DNA of 64,000 nucleotides, taken from NCBI GenBank assembly GCA_016192035.1, contig JACPUW010000026.1:16779-80778 (forward strand), given 5' to 3'. The stretch comes from Bacteroidota bacterium. Its GTDB lineage: Bacteria; Bacteroidota; Bacteroidia; CAILMK01; JACPUW01. Made by a program: the position numbers and the translations under genes. Every line of letters starts with the position of its first letter. The first letter of the stretch is position 1. The notes below the pieces were generated by a model that was given only the letters and a program-made list of their open reading frames with translations, had not been told where the DNA came from and made no database searches. Below are positions 29,587-38,183 of the stretch, piece after piece.

Positions 29587-30066
29587 TCAATCGATATTGG
29601 CGGGTTTCACTGCCTCCCAGTCAGCCCTGGCTACCAAGGCCCTCATGTGTTGGGCAAATGCCTGCACTTCTTGGGGATAATCTAAGATTGCCTCCAGCCT
29701 CTTTTCCGTACCTGCACAATCGGCCACTACGACTATAGATGGCAAGTCGGCCACTCCAAGGCCATATAACTCTTCTAGGCCACAAAAGCCCATTTGACCA
29801 AAAACTTTTTTTAAGTCTTTCATTTCCTTACTCGTAAGCCGCAAGCTATACGTACCAATTTTGTCCATGAATGCTTCCCCTTCCAGCTCTAAGCGGCCAT
29901 TGGCAAACACTTGTACGCCATATACCGGGCAGTTGCCAAAACACGCGGTTTGGGCATAGGTAAACAGCGTGGTTTCAATTTTTGCCCGTTGTGGCCCTCG
30001 ATGGCAGGAAAGAATGGCAGATGAAAGGATAACAGCGAAAGCAAAGAAAGAAACGGTTTTTGGCAT
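29587..30066 (-). CDS. DUF6438 lipoprotein
   Basis: A small lipoprotein of 159 aa with signal peptide and lipobox 'SSAILSC'. The mature part contains 'ACFGNCPVYGVQVFANGRLEL', the conserved Cys-x-x-x-Cys-P-x-Y block that I associate with DUF6438. A helical region and 'GLGVADLPSIVVVADC' follow. The two cysteines could form a disulfide in the periplasm. Function is unknown. It stands alone between the M4 protease and the ABC operon. Confidence 0.78.
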   Translation of the reverse strand: MPKTVSFFAFAVILSSAILSCHRGPQRAKIETTLFTYAQTACFGNCPVYGVQVFANGRLELEGEAFMDKIGTYSLRLTSKEMKDLKKVFGQMGFCGLEELYGLGVADLPSIVVVADCAGTEKRLEAILDYPQEVQAFAQHMRALVARADWEAVKPANID

Positions 30067-30168
30067 GACGGTATTTTGCAGGGCGAAAGTAGTAGTGCTG
30101 GGCAGGGAAGCAAGCCCCTGGCCATTAGGCCAAAGGTGTTCCAGCCTGCTTTAGGGCTGTGTATTCAC

Positions 30169-31344
30169 TCAATAACTCCATCGCATACGGGCAAAAAACC
30201 CCGTGCCTCCATGCCCTATGTTGGATGAAGCACCTTCCATAAACATGGATTGGACCACCAGGTCTATGTCCCAGTTGTTGGCTATGGAATAGGCCAATGA
30301 AGGAAAAAGGATGATCATATTGCTGCCCGGCGCATACATGGCCACCACCGATAGGGAAGATTTCATGCCAAGCGATTTAGATGTCATGACAGCCAGGGTA
30401 TATTTTGTGGGCATTAGCCGCTTGACCGATATGTGGGCCGACATGAGTGAGTTGCTCCCCCCAAAACCCAATGGGGCGGTAGAGCCTTGGCCTACATAAA
30501 GGCCCCCTACTGACACGTACCATCCGGTGCCAAACGTGCGGTCAATGGCCAGGGTACCAGTGGCCTCTAGGGGTGACTGCAAGAGCTGGCCGCGCGGTTG
30601 AAATATGGATACCTCAGCCTTGATCCCCGAACCGCCTATCTGTCCGGCCATGCCCATGCCTACCATTGCATCACGCTTATAATTGGCCACTATATACTGT
30701 AAATCAAATCCCTTGTAGTTATGGCCATACTTTATTCCAAACACCCAATCCTGGCCACTGCTGCCGGGAGCCACCGCCACATCTAGGCCCGACATGTCGC
30801 CGGTTTGCCATTCCCACCGCAGGGCATCTACGCCAGGGCGTTCTTCATAGTCAAAATCGAAGTAGTTAAAGGCGTTGAACACATCATTGGGGGTGAACAG
30901 GGTACTTATGCCCCAATTGATGCGCTGGCGGCCCAATCGCAGGGTATAATTGTCGGCTTGATGGGTGAGATTGAACCGGTCAACCATACTGTGTACCACG
31001 AGCGAGGAATGGTCAATCCAGGCATGTGAAAGGTCAAAAAAACCCGGATCTTGGCCCAGTCCTGCCCCGCTACCGGATGAGGCCTTGGTGAGCTCGCCAT
31101 AAAAGACCCTGTTTCTCACCTCAACCTTGAGCGCGGTAGATTTGGCTAGATACCACACAAGGTTCAATCGGTTGTGAATCAAGTTGTCGGTTGCCAATAC
31201 CCATTGTTGTTGGTTTTGTCCCACCATGTTTATCTGCATGTATTTCACATACCCGTGTATTTCCAGCTTGGCGGTGCTGTCTTGGGCCTGTGCCAAACTG
31301 ACTCCTACCGCCGCACAGGCAAAAATTATGGGCCACTTAGCCAT
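30169..31344 (-). CDS. Outer-membrane beta-barrel protein, last gene of the TetR/ABC operon
   Basis: A predicted outer-membrane beta-barrel of about 391 aa with a signal peptide (MAKWPIIFACAAVGVSLAQAQ). Strands alternate hydrophobic and polar residues, and the chain ends in an aromatic (FFARMRWSY), the usual barrel insertion signal. 'RLGRQRINWGIS' and 'PNDVFNAFNYFDFDYEERPGVDALR' resemble blocks in DUF1302-type or lipid-associated barrels, though I do not assign a family. The start at 31344 overlaps the ABC ATPase gene by 8 nt, so it is tied to that transporter. It may form the exit or acceptor at the outer membrane for whatever the pump exports. Confidence 0.78.
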   Translation of the reverse strand: MAKWPIIFACAAVGVSLAQAQDSTAKLEIHGYVKYMQINMVGQNQQQWVLATDNLIHNRLNLVWYLAKSTALKVEVRNRVFYGELTKASSGSGAGLGQDPGFFDLSHAWIDHSSLVVHSMVDRFNLTHQADNYTLRLGRQRINWGISTLFTPNDVFNAFNYFDFDYEERPGVDALRWEWQTGDMSGLDVAVAPGSSGQDWVFGIKYGHNYKGFDLQYIVANYKRDAMVGMGMAGQIGGSGIKAEVSIFQPRGQLLQSPLEATGTLAIDRTFGTGWYVSVGGLYVGQGSTAPLGFGGSNSLMSAHISVKRLMPTKYTLAVMTSKSLGMKSSLSVVAMYAPGSNMIILFPSLAYSIANNWDIDLVVQSMFMEGASSNIGHGGTGFFARMRWSY

Positions 31345-32023
31345 TGTACACATCGGCAGTAATGCGGCCATCTTGTAGGGTAATTACCCGTCTGGCGCGG
31401 TCTATCACCCGCTGGTCGTGGGTAGAAAACACGAAGGTGGTATGTTCCTCGGCGTTTAGCCGAGCCATGATATCCAATAGGTTGGCCGTGGACTCAGAGT
31501 CAAGGTTGGCCGTGGGTTCATCGGCCAGCACAAATCGGGGCTTGGCAGCCAGTGCGCGTGCCACGGCCACCCGTTGCTGCTGGCCACCGCTCATTTCGGC
31601 GGGACGCTTGTGCAATTGCCCTTCAAGGCCTACGGCCAATAGGAGCTCATCGGCCCTCTGCCTCCGCGCTTTCTTGTCCACGCCCTGTAGGAGCATGATA
31701 AACTCCACGTTTTCCCTGGCGCTGAGCACCGGAATGAGGTTATAGGCCTGGAAAACAAATCCAATATGCTGCAACCGGAAATTGGTTAGTTCCTTGTCTT
31801 TCAGGGTAGTTATATCTCTTCCATCAATGAATACCTGCCCGCTGGTACAGGCATCCAATCCCCCTATAATATTGAGCAGGGTGGTTTTGCCCGAACCGGA
31901 TGGCCCCACGATAGCGGTGAATTCCCCCTGCGCTATTTCAAGGTCCACTGCCTGTAAGGCATGGATGGTATTGGGGCCGTCTATATAGGCTTTGGCCAGT
32001 TGTTTGGTGATTATTACACTCAT
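31337..32023 (-). CDS. ABC transporter ATP-binding protein (LolD/MacB type)
   Basis: This cytoplasmic ATPase powers the two FtsX-type permeases encoded just upstream. It has Walker A GPSGSGKTT near residue 40, Q-loop 'FVFQAYNLIPVLS', signature 'EMSGGQQQRVAVARAL', Walker B 'RFVLADEPTANLD' and the H-loop 'FVFSTHD'. The 228-aa length and motif style match the LolD/MacB subfamily of mechanotransmission or lipoprotein-export ABC systems. It is in a tight operon: 19 bp after a permease gene and overlapping the barrel gene. Confidence 0.94.
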   Translation of the reverse strand: MSVIITKQLAKAYIDGPNTIHALQAVDLEIAQGEFTAIVGPSGSGKTTLLNIIGGLDACTSGQVFIDGRDITTLKDKELTNFRLQHIGFVFQAYNLIPVLSARENVEFIMLLQGVDKKARRQRADELLLAVGLEGQLHKRPAEMSGGQQQRVAVARALAAKPRFVLADEPTANLDSESTANLLDIMARLNAEEHTTFVFSTHDQRVIDRARRVITLQDGRITADVYNG

Positions 32024-32042
32024 CTTGTTTTATTTATCTACG

Positions 32043-33257
32043 TTAAAATGCTCTTACGGCTTCTGCGGGCTTAAGCCTTATGGCCCGTATGCCCGGCACA
32101 ATGGCGCTGAGCAGGGCAGTGGCCAATACCATGGCCATAACCTGCATGATTTCGGTAGCGGTGATGACAGGATACACCACATTGGAAATACCAAAAGCCT
32201 CAAGTCCTTGGTCAAACCCGGTGAGGGGAATGCCGGCCTTGCCATAATATGCAGAAAAACTTGCGCCCACTGCCAGGCCCAGAGGCCCCCCGATAAGGGA
32301 TAGAAGGGCGGTTTCTATCATGATCATAACAAAGACCTTGACGCGGCCCATACCCACACAGCGCACCATGCCGAGTTCTCTGGTGCGCTCTAGTACTGCC
32401 ATAAGCATGGTATTGACAATGCCGCCCATTAAGGCCAACATAATGATTCCCATAATGATAAAAAGTGATGACGACATGGTTTCATCGGCATATCCCAGTT
32501 CGGGCGATACTTCTTGCCAAGCCCTCACGGTGAGTGAGGGCAGTGCAGCCTGGAGTTGTGCAGCGCCGGTACGCGCCTGGCCGGCCTCTTGCATCACTAC
32601 AGCCACCTCGTGGAATTCGGACGGCATGCCCAACAGGTTTTGCAAATCATGAATTTGGGCAAAAACCAAGGTTTCATCAATCTTAGAACTGATGGATTTG
32701 TATATGCCCACCACCTTGCACCGGGCAGAGACCACTTCACCCAGCTTGTCCTGAAAGGTAAATACCACGTATTTGCCCACTTGGGTCTTGAGCTTTTCGG
32801 CCAGTTTGGTGCCTATGAGTACGGGGTTTCTCGACTTGGTGTCAAAATATGAGCCGCTAATCACCTTTTGGTGCATGTCGGTAACCGTAGCTTCGGCCAC
32901 AGGGTCAATGCCTTGGACCATCACCCCTGCGCTATTGGCCGCCGTTTGGGCCAAGCCCTGCACCACTACGCGTTTGGTATAGGCTTCCAGCTGGGGTAGG
33001 CGCTCCAGTTCTTGTTGCACTTGACCGTTGTCCATGGTCTTGTCGGCGGCATACTCCCCCACAAATCCTGGGTGGTGTATCTGAATGTGGCTCACCATGC
33101 TGCGAAGCATGGACTCGGTGCGTTGTTGGTTAAGCCCGTAGCTAAAGGCAATGGTAAACACGCCGGCAAAAATTCCAACCACTATAGATAGTATGACCAC
33201 CAGGCTCCTGAGCTTGTTGCGCCATATGTTTCTCCAGGCAATTTTAAATAGTACCAT
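32043..33257 (-). CDS. FtsX/LolC-type ABC permease, second copy
   Basis: An inner-membrane permease of 404 aa with the MacB/LolC layout: one N-terminal helix ('LRSLVVILSIVVGIFAGVF'), a large periplasmic domain of about 230 residues, then three C-terminal helices with the FtsX core ('ERTRELGMVRCVGMGRVKVF'). 'FKIAWRNIWRNKLRSL' at the start is typical. It pairs with the homologous permease just upstream (12 bp gap) to form a heterodimeric transporter, as LolC and LolE do. Confidence 0.92.
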   Translation of the reverse strand: MVLFKIAWRNIWRNKLRSLVVILSIVVGIFAGVFTIAFSYGLNQQRTESMLRSMVSHIQIHHPGFVGEYAADKTMDNGQVQQELERLPQLEAYTKRVVVQGLAQTAANSAGVMVQGIDPVAEATVTDMHQKVISGSYFDTKSRNPVLIGTKLAEKLKTQVGKYVVFTFQDKLGEVVSARCKVVGIYKSISSKIDETLVFAQIHDLQNLLGMPSEFHEVAVVMQEAGQARTGAAQLQAALPSLTVRAWQEVSPELGYADETMSSSLFIIMGIIMLALMGGIVNTMLMAVLERTRELGMVRCVGMGRVKVFVMIMIETALLSLIGGPLGLAVGASFSAYYGKAGIPLTGFDQGLEAFGISNVVYPVITATEIMQVMAMVLATALLSAIVPGIRAIRLKPAEAVRAF

Positions 33258-33269
33258 ACAGTTGATTTT

Positions 33270-34487
33270 TTATTTTTTCATGGCTGCCACCGGCTTGAGC
33301 CACTGTAGTTTGATAAATGGATATGCGCATAGTGCCATGGAAATTAGGGTAACGACAAGTGCTTGGTTTATACCAATGACAAAATCGGTGCTGGCATACA
33401 TGGCCGCTTCAAACCCCATGCTATTCATGCTTTCGGCAGCCTGCCCGCTAAAACGGATGGGATAATGGTGAAAATAGGCCACTACCGGGGCAGCCACTGC
33501 CAGGGAAACCACTGCGCCCAGGAGTGCCAGGAGCGCGGTTTCAATCACCAGCATATTGGCCAGGGCAAAACGGCGCATCCCTATGGCATTGAGCACTCCG
33601 TACTCATACTGCCTTTCGGTAGTCATCATGAGTATGGTACCAAAAATCCCAAAAGCTATGACCATATATAGGATAAAGATGATGAGCATGCCGCCCGATT
33701 GGTCGCCCTGAATACCCTGGTAGAGCTCTGGGTTGAGTTCTTGCCAGTTGAGCAGGCTGAATCCAACGTTGGGCAAAAAACCGGTAAGTTGGTGTTGGAC
33801 GGTTTGCAGGTGAGCGTTAGGCGATATGTTTATGACCACATGGGTAATGCGCTTGCCCGTGCTAAAGAGCTCTTGTGCCCACTGCAGCGGCATGAATACC
33901 GTGTTTTCATTGAGCAAGGGGTTGGCAAATAGCAATATGGCCTCAACGCGGTAAAGGCCGGCCGCGGTTTGGGCCTGGTAGCCCTGGCCCAGGAGCACCA
34001 GTGAATCACCCACGCCCAGGCCAAGTTTTTCGGCCAGTTTCTGCCCCACCATTATGCCGCGCTGTTCATTGGACGGAAGGGCCCCTGACTTAATTTTTTT
34101 GTTAAGTTCCAATGTTTCACGTTCCAAGTCCACATCAAGCCCTATGATGGACAGTGGTTTTGTTTTCTTGCCATACGAACCCAGCGCAAACCCCTCAAGC
34201 CGGGGAGCCACTGATTCCACCTGTCGATTTTGTTTTAGCCCCTGGAGGTCAATGGTGTCAGCACTCCAGGCGCGGTCCAGAGATTTGTCGTCATCATAGC
34301 CGGTAGGCTGTACTTGCAGGTAGCCTGATGTATAGCGCACCAAACCATCAATCATATGGTGATAGGTGCCCAGTTGAAGGGAACGCATGACCGTGCTGAG
34401 AAACACGGCGATAAACACCATCATGACGGTGATAAGGGTGCGCCGCTTGTTGCGCCATATGTTTCGCCAGGCGAGCAGAAGGATCAT
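33270..34487 (-). CDS. FtsX/LolE-type ABC permease, first copy
   Basis: Same build as its neighbour: N-terminal 'LLAWRNIWRNKRRTLITVMMVF' with the first membrane helix, a periplasmic domain, and three C-terminal helices around 'ERQYEYGVLNAIGMRRFALANML'. It overlaps the LolA-like gene by 4 nt. The two permeases are clearly paralogous but well diverged, which suggests different contacts with substrate and with the periplasmic partner. Confidence 0.92.
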   Translation of the reverse strand: MILLLAWRNIWRNKRRTLITVMMVFIAVFLSTVMRSLQLGTYHHMIDGLVRYTSGYLQVQPTGYDDDKSLDRAWSADTIDLQGLKQNRQVESVAPRLEGFALGSYGKKTKPLSIIGLDVDLERETLELNKKIKSGALPSNEQRGIMVGQKLAEKLGLGVGDSLVLLGQGYQAQTAAGLYRVEAILLFANPLLNENTVFMPLQWAQELFSTGKRITHVVINISPNAHLQTVQHQLTGFLPNVGFSLLNWQELNPELYQGIQGDQSGGMLIIFILYMVIAFGIFGTILMMTTERQYEYGVLNAIGMRRFALANMLVIETALLALLGAVVSLAVAAPVVAYFHHYPIRFSGQAAESMNSMGFEAAMYASTDFVIGINQALVVTLISMALCAYPFIKLQWLKPVAAMKK

Positions 34488-35248
34488 GGCCGCTGTTTTT
34501 TCATGTTTTGTGGGGTGAAAAAGGACTCATCAATACCGGGCACATCAAACTGTGCCGTTTTCTGTATGAATACCGTTTTGTAACCGGGCTGGTTGGCGGG
34601 CAGCATTTCAAGTCGGGTAGCCATTATCCTGCCGCCCAAGGTCTTCACTTCAGAGGCGTTGAGCGTGTTGACCAATTGAAAATCTTCATCAAAGCTTTTG
34701 ACTTTCAATTGAATGTAGTCCTTCTTATCTATCCATACCACTACCTTTCCCCATACCACCACGGCATCAGGCTTGGGCCTAAGCACAATTTTCCAACACA
34801 GGCGGCCTTCAATGGTAGAGTCACTTTGTAGCTCGTGGGTGTAGTCGTCCAGGATGCTTGATTGGTTCACCAAGTCGTCATTGCTAAAATCGGTGCCCAT
34901 CCAACTCTGGGCCATCATGGAAGGCGGCAGTTTGATGAGTTTGTCAATGGAAGGCACCCAGTTCCACACTTCCTTGTCGCGCTTAAGAAAACCGGTTCCC
35001 CGGTCTTTTGCGGGGTCGGTAATGATGGTCATGCTGTGTGATGTGCCCAGGCTCCAGGTTTTCATGCTCATTTCGCGCGTCCACTTGGGCCTTACTATCT
35101 GAATGGTGACTTCGCCAAAAGATGAGGTTCCATTGGCTTGTGCTTCGGCCCTGGCTATGATGTCGCGGGCTGTTTGGGCATGGGCTGTGGTAAGGCACGC
35201 CATACCCATGACCAATGTGGTCAATAATTTCATTTTTAAATGATTCAT
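34484..35248 (-). CDS. Outer-membrane lipoprotein-sorting (LolA-like) periplasmic protein
   Basis: A periplasmic carrier-like protein of 254 aa with a signal peptide (MKLLTTLVMGMACLTTAHAQ). The ATG at 35248 overlaps the tetR stop, and an internal ATG six codons on is also possible. The fold family is LolA/LppX-like: 'ARDIIARAEAQANG', 'WTREMSMKTWSLGT', 'RDKEVWNWVPSIDKLIKLPPSMM' and 'SKVKTLGGRIM'-type strands are those of outer-membrane lipoprotein-sorting proteins found with ABC permeases. It probably shuttles a lipid or lipidated substrate from the FtsX permeases toward the outer membrane. Confidence 0.87.
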   Translation of the reverse strand: MNHLKMKLLTTLVMGMACLTTAHAQTARDIIARAEAQANGTSSFGEVTIQIVRPKWTREMSMKTWSLGTSHSMTIITDPAKDRGTGFLKRDKEVWNWVPSIDKLIKLPPSMMAQSWMGTDFSNDDLVNQSSILDDYTHELQSDSTIEGRLCWKIVLRPKPDAVVVWGKVVVWIDKKDYIQLKVKSFDEDFQLVNTLNASEVKTLGGRIMATRLEMLPANQPGYKTVFIQKTAQFDVPGIDESFFTPQNMKKQRP

Positions 35249-35829
35249 AATGGCTTACAATATTTATCAATGAGGGTTTGTTTCATTTTGTCCAATCCCA
35301 TTTTATCGCCCACCGAAAGGTATTGCAGGGCCAATCCATCCAGGGTAGCGCCCAGAAGAAAAGCTTCGGACAATGGGTCATCGTAACCCATGTCCCTGAA
35401 TAAGGACTCATAGAAGGTGGTGGCTCCTTGAATCTTGGCTTCTACCACCGCCTGCATTTGCGGAAACATGCCAACCTTTAGGCTGAGTGCCAGGAGCATT
35501 CGCGCATATTCCGCATTATGGGTAAACCACTGGAAGCTAAACTCAATAATGAATTTGATTTTGAGTGCTGGGTCAGGAAGCGTGGCCATGTGGTTTGCCA
35601 TTTCCAGACCTGTGGCCATGGCCTGGTCAACAATGGCCACCAGGAGCCCTTCCTTAGTGGAGAAATAATTGTACATAAGCCCTTTGCTAACCCCGGCTTC
35701 CCTTGCTATCTGGGCTATGGATGTGGCATGATAGCCATTGTTGGCCATGAGTTTAAGGGCGGCGGTTACAATCCTGCCCTTTGCGTTCACGCGCATTTCC
35801 TCAAACTGATCGGCTGTTTTGGGTGGCAT
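35245..35829 (-). CDS. TetR/AcrR-family transcriptional regulator
   Basis: A DNA-binding repressor of 194 aa. The helix-turn-helix is at residues ~18-60 ('GYHATSIAQIAREAGVSKGLMYNYFSTKEGLL'). The C-terminal ligand domain is helical and diverse. It is the first gene of the six-gene ABC operon, overlapping the LolA-like gene (ATGA), so it most likely controls its own operon through the operator-like palindrome 30 bp upstream. The inducer is unknown; such regulators often sense fatty acids, lipids or drugs. Confidence 0.93.
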   Translation of the reverse strand: MPPKTADQFEEMRVNAKGRIVTAALKLMANNGYHATSIAQIAREAGVSKGLMYNYFSTKEGLLVAIVDQAMATGLEMANHMATLPDPALKIKFIIEFSFQWFTHNAEYARMLLALSLKVGMFPQMQAVVEAKIQGATTFYESLFRDMGYDDPLSEAFLLGATLDGLALQYLSVGDKMGLDKMKQTLIDKYCKPL

Positions 35830-35858
35830 TGGGGAACTATGGATTGTTCGGTTGATTT

Positions 35859-35878
35859 TTGACTGAACGGTCGGTCAA
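35859..35878. promoter_or_regulatory. Operator-like palindrome upstream of tetR
   Basis: TTGACTGAACGGTCGGTCAA is a 20-bp imperfect palindrome with 8 of 10 matching half-site positions, centred about 40 bp upstream of the tetR start. Its length and position fit an autoregulatory TetR operator. The six-gene operon has no other obvious promoter spacing. Confidence 0.65.
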
Positions 35879-35971
35879 AGATATAGGGAATCATGGATGC
35901 CCTTACCATTTTCATGTCACCATAGAACCGCTGGTGTAAAGCCCAAGGCCAAAACCAAGTCCATAGAAGCT

Positions 35972-35997
35972 GAAAGCCCGGATTTCTCCGGGCTTTC
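35972..35997 (-). terminator. Hairpin terminator after the PorP/SprF-SPOR gene
   Basis: A perfect 10-bp stem (GAAAGCCCGG / CCGGGCTTTC) with a 6-base loop lies about 20 bp after the stop at 36019. There is no clean T-run on the minus strand, so it may be a weak or bidirectional terminator. It marks the boundary between the PorP/type B operon and the TetR operon. Confidence 0.65.
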
Positions 35998-36018
35998 ATT
36001 AGTAAGTAGTTAAGAAAG

Positions 36019-38181
36019 TTAGCGTTTGAAGAGCCAAACCGCAGGGTCGGCCGATTTCTGCAATTCCGCAAGTTTAGACCGTGCTTCGGTAGCGTCAAGC
36101 GAACTGAAAAGTGCTACACGGTACATGTTCTTGTCCTTGTCAAAGAGTATTTTGGGGCTAAATCCCTTGGCTGCGTAGCTGTCGCGCAGCTTAATGGCAT
36201 TGTCTATGGTGCCAAAAGTTCCGGCTATCACGTGGTAAAACTTGTTGTTCTCATCCAGCACTTCTATCCTCAGGCCTTTTTCATCCTTGTACGTGAGCTC
36301 CACCGACTTTTTGATGACGGGCTGCTCTTTGGCAGATTTTTCTTCGGATTCCTCCTTTTTTTCCATCTTCTTGAGGTCGCGCTCGTATTTTTTGCCTTCG
36401 AGTACCCAAATATTTGGATTGTTTAGGGCGGCACGCATTTTCATTTTGTACTGCTCCGCATCGGCTGAATCCACTGTTTTGTAGAGGCTTACCCTATAGA
36501 AACTGCGCTCCTTATGTTCAATAATGTCGGCCTTGTACCCTTTAGAAATGAGTTCGTCCCTGAACCGTTTGGCATTTTCAAAACTGCCAAATGAACCCGC
36601 AATCACATAATTGAAGGTATTTGAAGCGTCATAATCCTCTACGGTAACGCCTTCTATAACCTTCTTTTTAGCCCGCGCCTCAGCCTCTTCGGCTTCCTTC
36701 TTGGCCGCTGCTTCGGCCTCCTTTCTTGCGGCTTCTTCTGCCTCCTTTTTTGCGGCCGCTTCAGCTTCCTTTCTTGCCGCTTCTTCGGCTTGCTTTCGGG
36801 CTGCCTCTTCCGCTTCTTTCTTTGCTTTGAGGTTGGCTTCATTCTCAGCTGCCAGTGCGGTTTCTATTGCCGCCAACTGCTCGTTGGGATAGGCCTCATT
36901 AGGTTTCACACCGAGCGCTTCCCTATACTTGGCCGCAGCGGTTTCCCAGTCTTTGGCTGCATAAGCAGCGTCGGCGGCGGCTATCAGTTCCGCATATTCC
37001 ATATCGGCAGCCTCCCTTTCTGCCCTCGACATGCGGTCTTCTTCATCCGCTATGGCGGCATCTATGGCTTTGAGTTGGTCACTTGGGTAGGCTTCTGCCG
37101 GCTTTAAGCCCAGGGCCTCTGTATATTTTTCACGCGCTGTAGCCCAGTCCTTTGCATCAAACGCCGCGTCGGCTTCGGCAATCAGGGCTGCATAAGCCAT
37201 TTCGGCAGGATCTTCCACGGCCGGGGTGTCTTCCACCATCAGGCTGTCGTTCACCACCAATCGGGAAGTATCGGGCAGTTCCTCTTTCTTTTCTACCAGG
37301 GTGTATTTAATGGTAACCTCATGGCTAGGGCCTGAGAAATAGGTCAAGGCACCGGCATGATGGTCATAGGAATAACCCACATCTATCATTTCCTTTACCT
37401 TGAGGCCTACGGCACCCACATAGGTGTTGGGTGAGCGATAGGAAGCTCCAAACCATATGAAATCCTTAAATAAGAACCTGCCGTTTAGGTCGGCCTGGAG
37501 CGGCTGGCCCATGGCATAGCGGATCATAAACGAAGGTTCAAAAAACCAAACGCTGTCCACAATGGGAATATTAAACCCTGTAATCCAGTAGAAATGCCTT
37601 GCGTTTGTGATCATGGCTGCTCCTCCATCGTCAAACTTGTTCTTGGTTTGGGCCAGGTTTAGCGCACTAAAGCTGGTATAGAAATTTTCGGTGCTCAAAG
37701 CCAATCCCGCATTGGCATCAAAGGATGTGGCACTTGCCGCGCCGCCAAGCACCGGATCGGTCATATCAAACTCATCACTGGTAAAATACATGAAATCCAG
37801 ACCTTTATTGAGCACGCTTGCACCCAGGCCAAAAGAGAAGTTCACCTTGTCGCGCAGGTGAATATGGTAGGCATACGAGGCCTGGAAGTTGGTGCTTCGC
37901 AGGGGGCCTATCGTATTGTTCATGAGGTAGGCACCCAATCCAAACTTCTGCTCCTTAAACGGCATTTCAAAGGATAGCATTTGGGTTTTGGGCCCATCTA
38001 TAAACCCAATAAAATCTTGCCTATAGGCGGCCAATGCCGAAAGCTGACCGCTTGCTCCGGCCAAGGCAGGATTGAATATATAGTTGTTGAGGTAATACTG
38101 GCTTATGACGGGATTTTGTGCCCTAAGGGAACCAGCTAGTACAATCAGGAGGACGGCAGATACTGTTAGTCGCTTTTTCAT
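36019..38181 (-). CDS. PorP/SprF-family outer-membrane protein fused to a TPR-like/coiled-coil/double SPOR tail
   Basis: The N-terminal ~300 residues are a PorP/SprF-type barrel: signal peptide, then 'NPVISQYYLNNYIFNPALAGA', 'EMPFKEQKFGLGAYLMNN' and 'GASYRSPNTYVGAVGLKV'. Two TPR-like repeats follow ('AKDWATAREKYTEALGLKPAEAYP' and a near-copy). Then come about 60 residues of Ala/Glu/Lys coiled coil and two SPOR domains ('FNYVIAGSFGSFENAKRFRDEL', 'FYHVIAGTFGTIDNAIKLRDSY'). PorP/SprF proteins normally end after the barrel (about 300-340 aa). SPOR domains bind peptidoglycan lacking stem peptides. The gene is 2 bp downstream of the type B CTD gene, its likely partner. I infer an outer-membrane anchor tied to the cell wall. 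Confidence 0.88.
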   Translation of the reverse strand: MKKRLTVSAVLLIVLAGSLRAQNPVISQYYLNNYIFNPALAGASGQLSALAAYRQDFIGFIDGPKTQMLSFEMPFKEQKFGLGAYLMNNTIGPLRSTNFQASYAYHIHLRDKVNFSFGLGASVLNKGLDFMYFTSDEFDMTDPVLGGAASATSFDANAGLALSTENFYTSFSALNLAQTKNKFDDGGAAMITNARHFYWITGFNIPIVDSVWFFEPSFMIRYAMGQPLQADLNGRFLFKDFIWFGASYRSPNTYVGAVGLKVKEMIDVGYSYDHHAGALTYFSGPSHEVTIKYTLVEKKEELPDTSRLVVNDSLMVEDTPAVEDPAEMAYAALIAEADAAFDAKDWATAREKYTEALGLKPAEAYPSDQLKAIDAAIADEEDRMSRAEREAADMEYAELIAAADAAYAAKDWETAAAKYREALGVKPNEAYPNEQLAAIETALAAENEANLKAKKEAEEAARKQAEEAARKEAEAAAKKEAEEAARKEAEAAAKKEAEEAEARAKKKVIEGVTVEDYDASNTFNYVIAGSFGSFENAKRFRDELISKGYKADIIEHKERSFYRVSLYKTVDSADAEQYKMKMRAALNNPNIWVLEGKKYERDLKKMEKKEESEEKSAKEQPVIKKSVELTYKDEKGLRIEVLDENNKFYHVIAGTFGTIDNAIKLRDSYAAKGFSPKILFDKDKNMYRVALFSSLDATEARSKLAELQKSADPAVWLFKR
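36665..36835. repeat. Imperfect tandem repeat encoding an EAAxKEAE coiled coil
   Basis: About 170 bp inside the PorP/SprF-SPOR gene repeat units such as 'gcttccttcttggccgctgc' with small changes. They encode alternating EEAARKEA and EAAAKKEA blocks. Such a tract could vary in copy number by slippage, changing the length of the rod between barrel and SPOR domains. It is coding sequence, not a CRISPR array. Confidence 0.7.
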
Positions 38182-38183
38182 TT

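Noticed and set aside
36654-36892. Short Arg/Lys-rich and Ala/Ser-rich ORFs, and a repeat block that looks CRISPR-like
   Set aside because: They are other frames of the EAA/KEA repeat in the PorP/SprF-SPOR gene. Units are coding, contiguous and without unique spacers.
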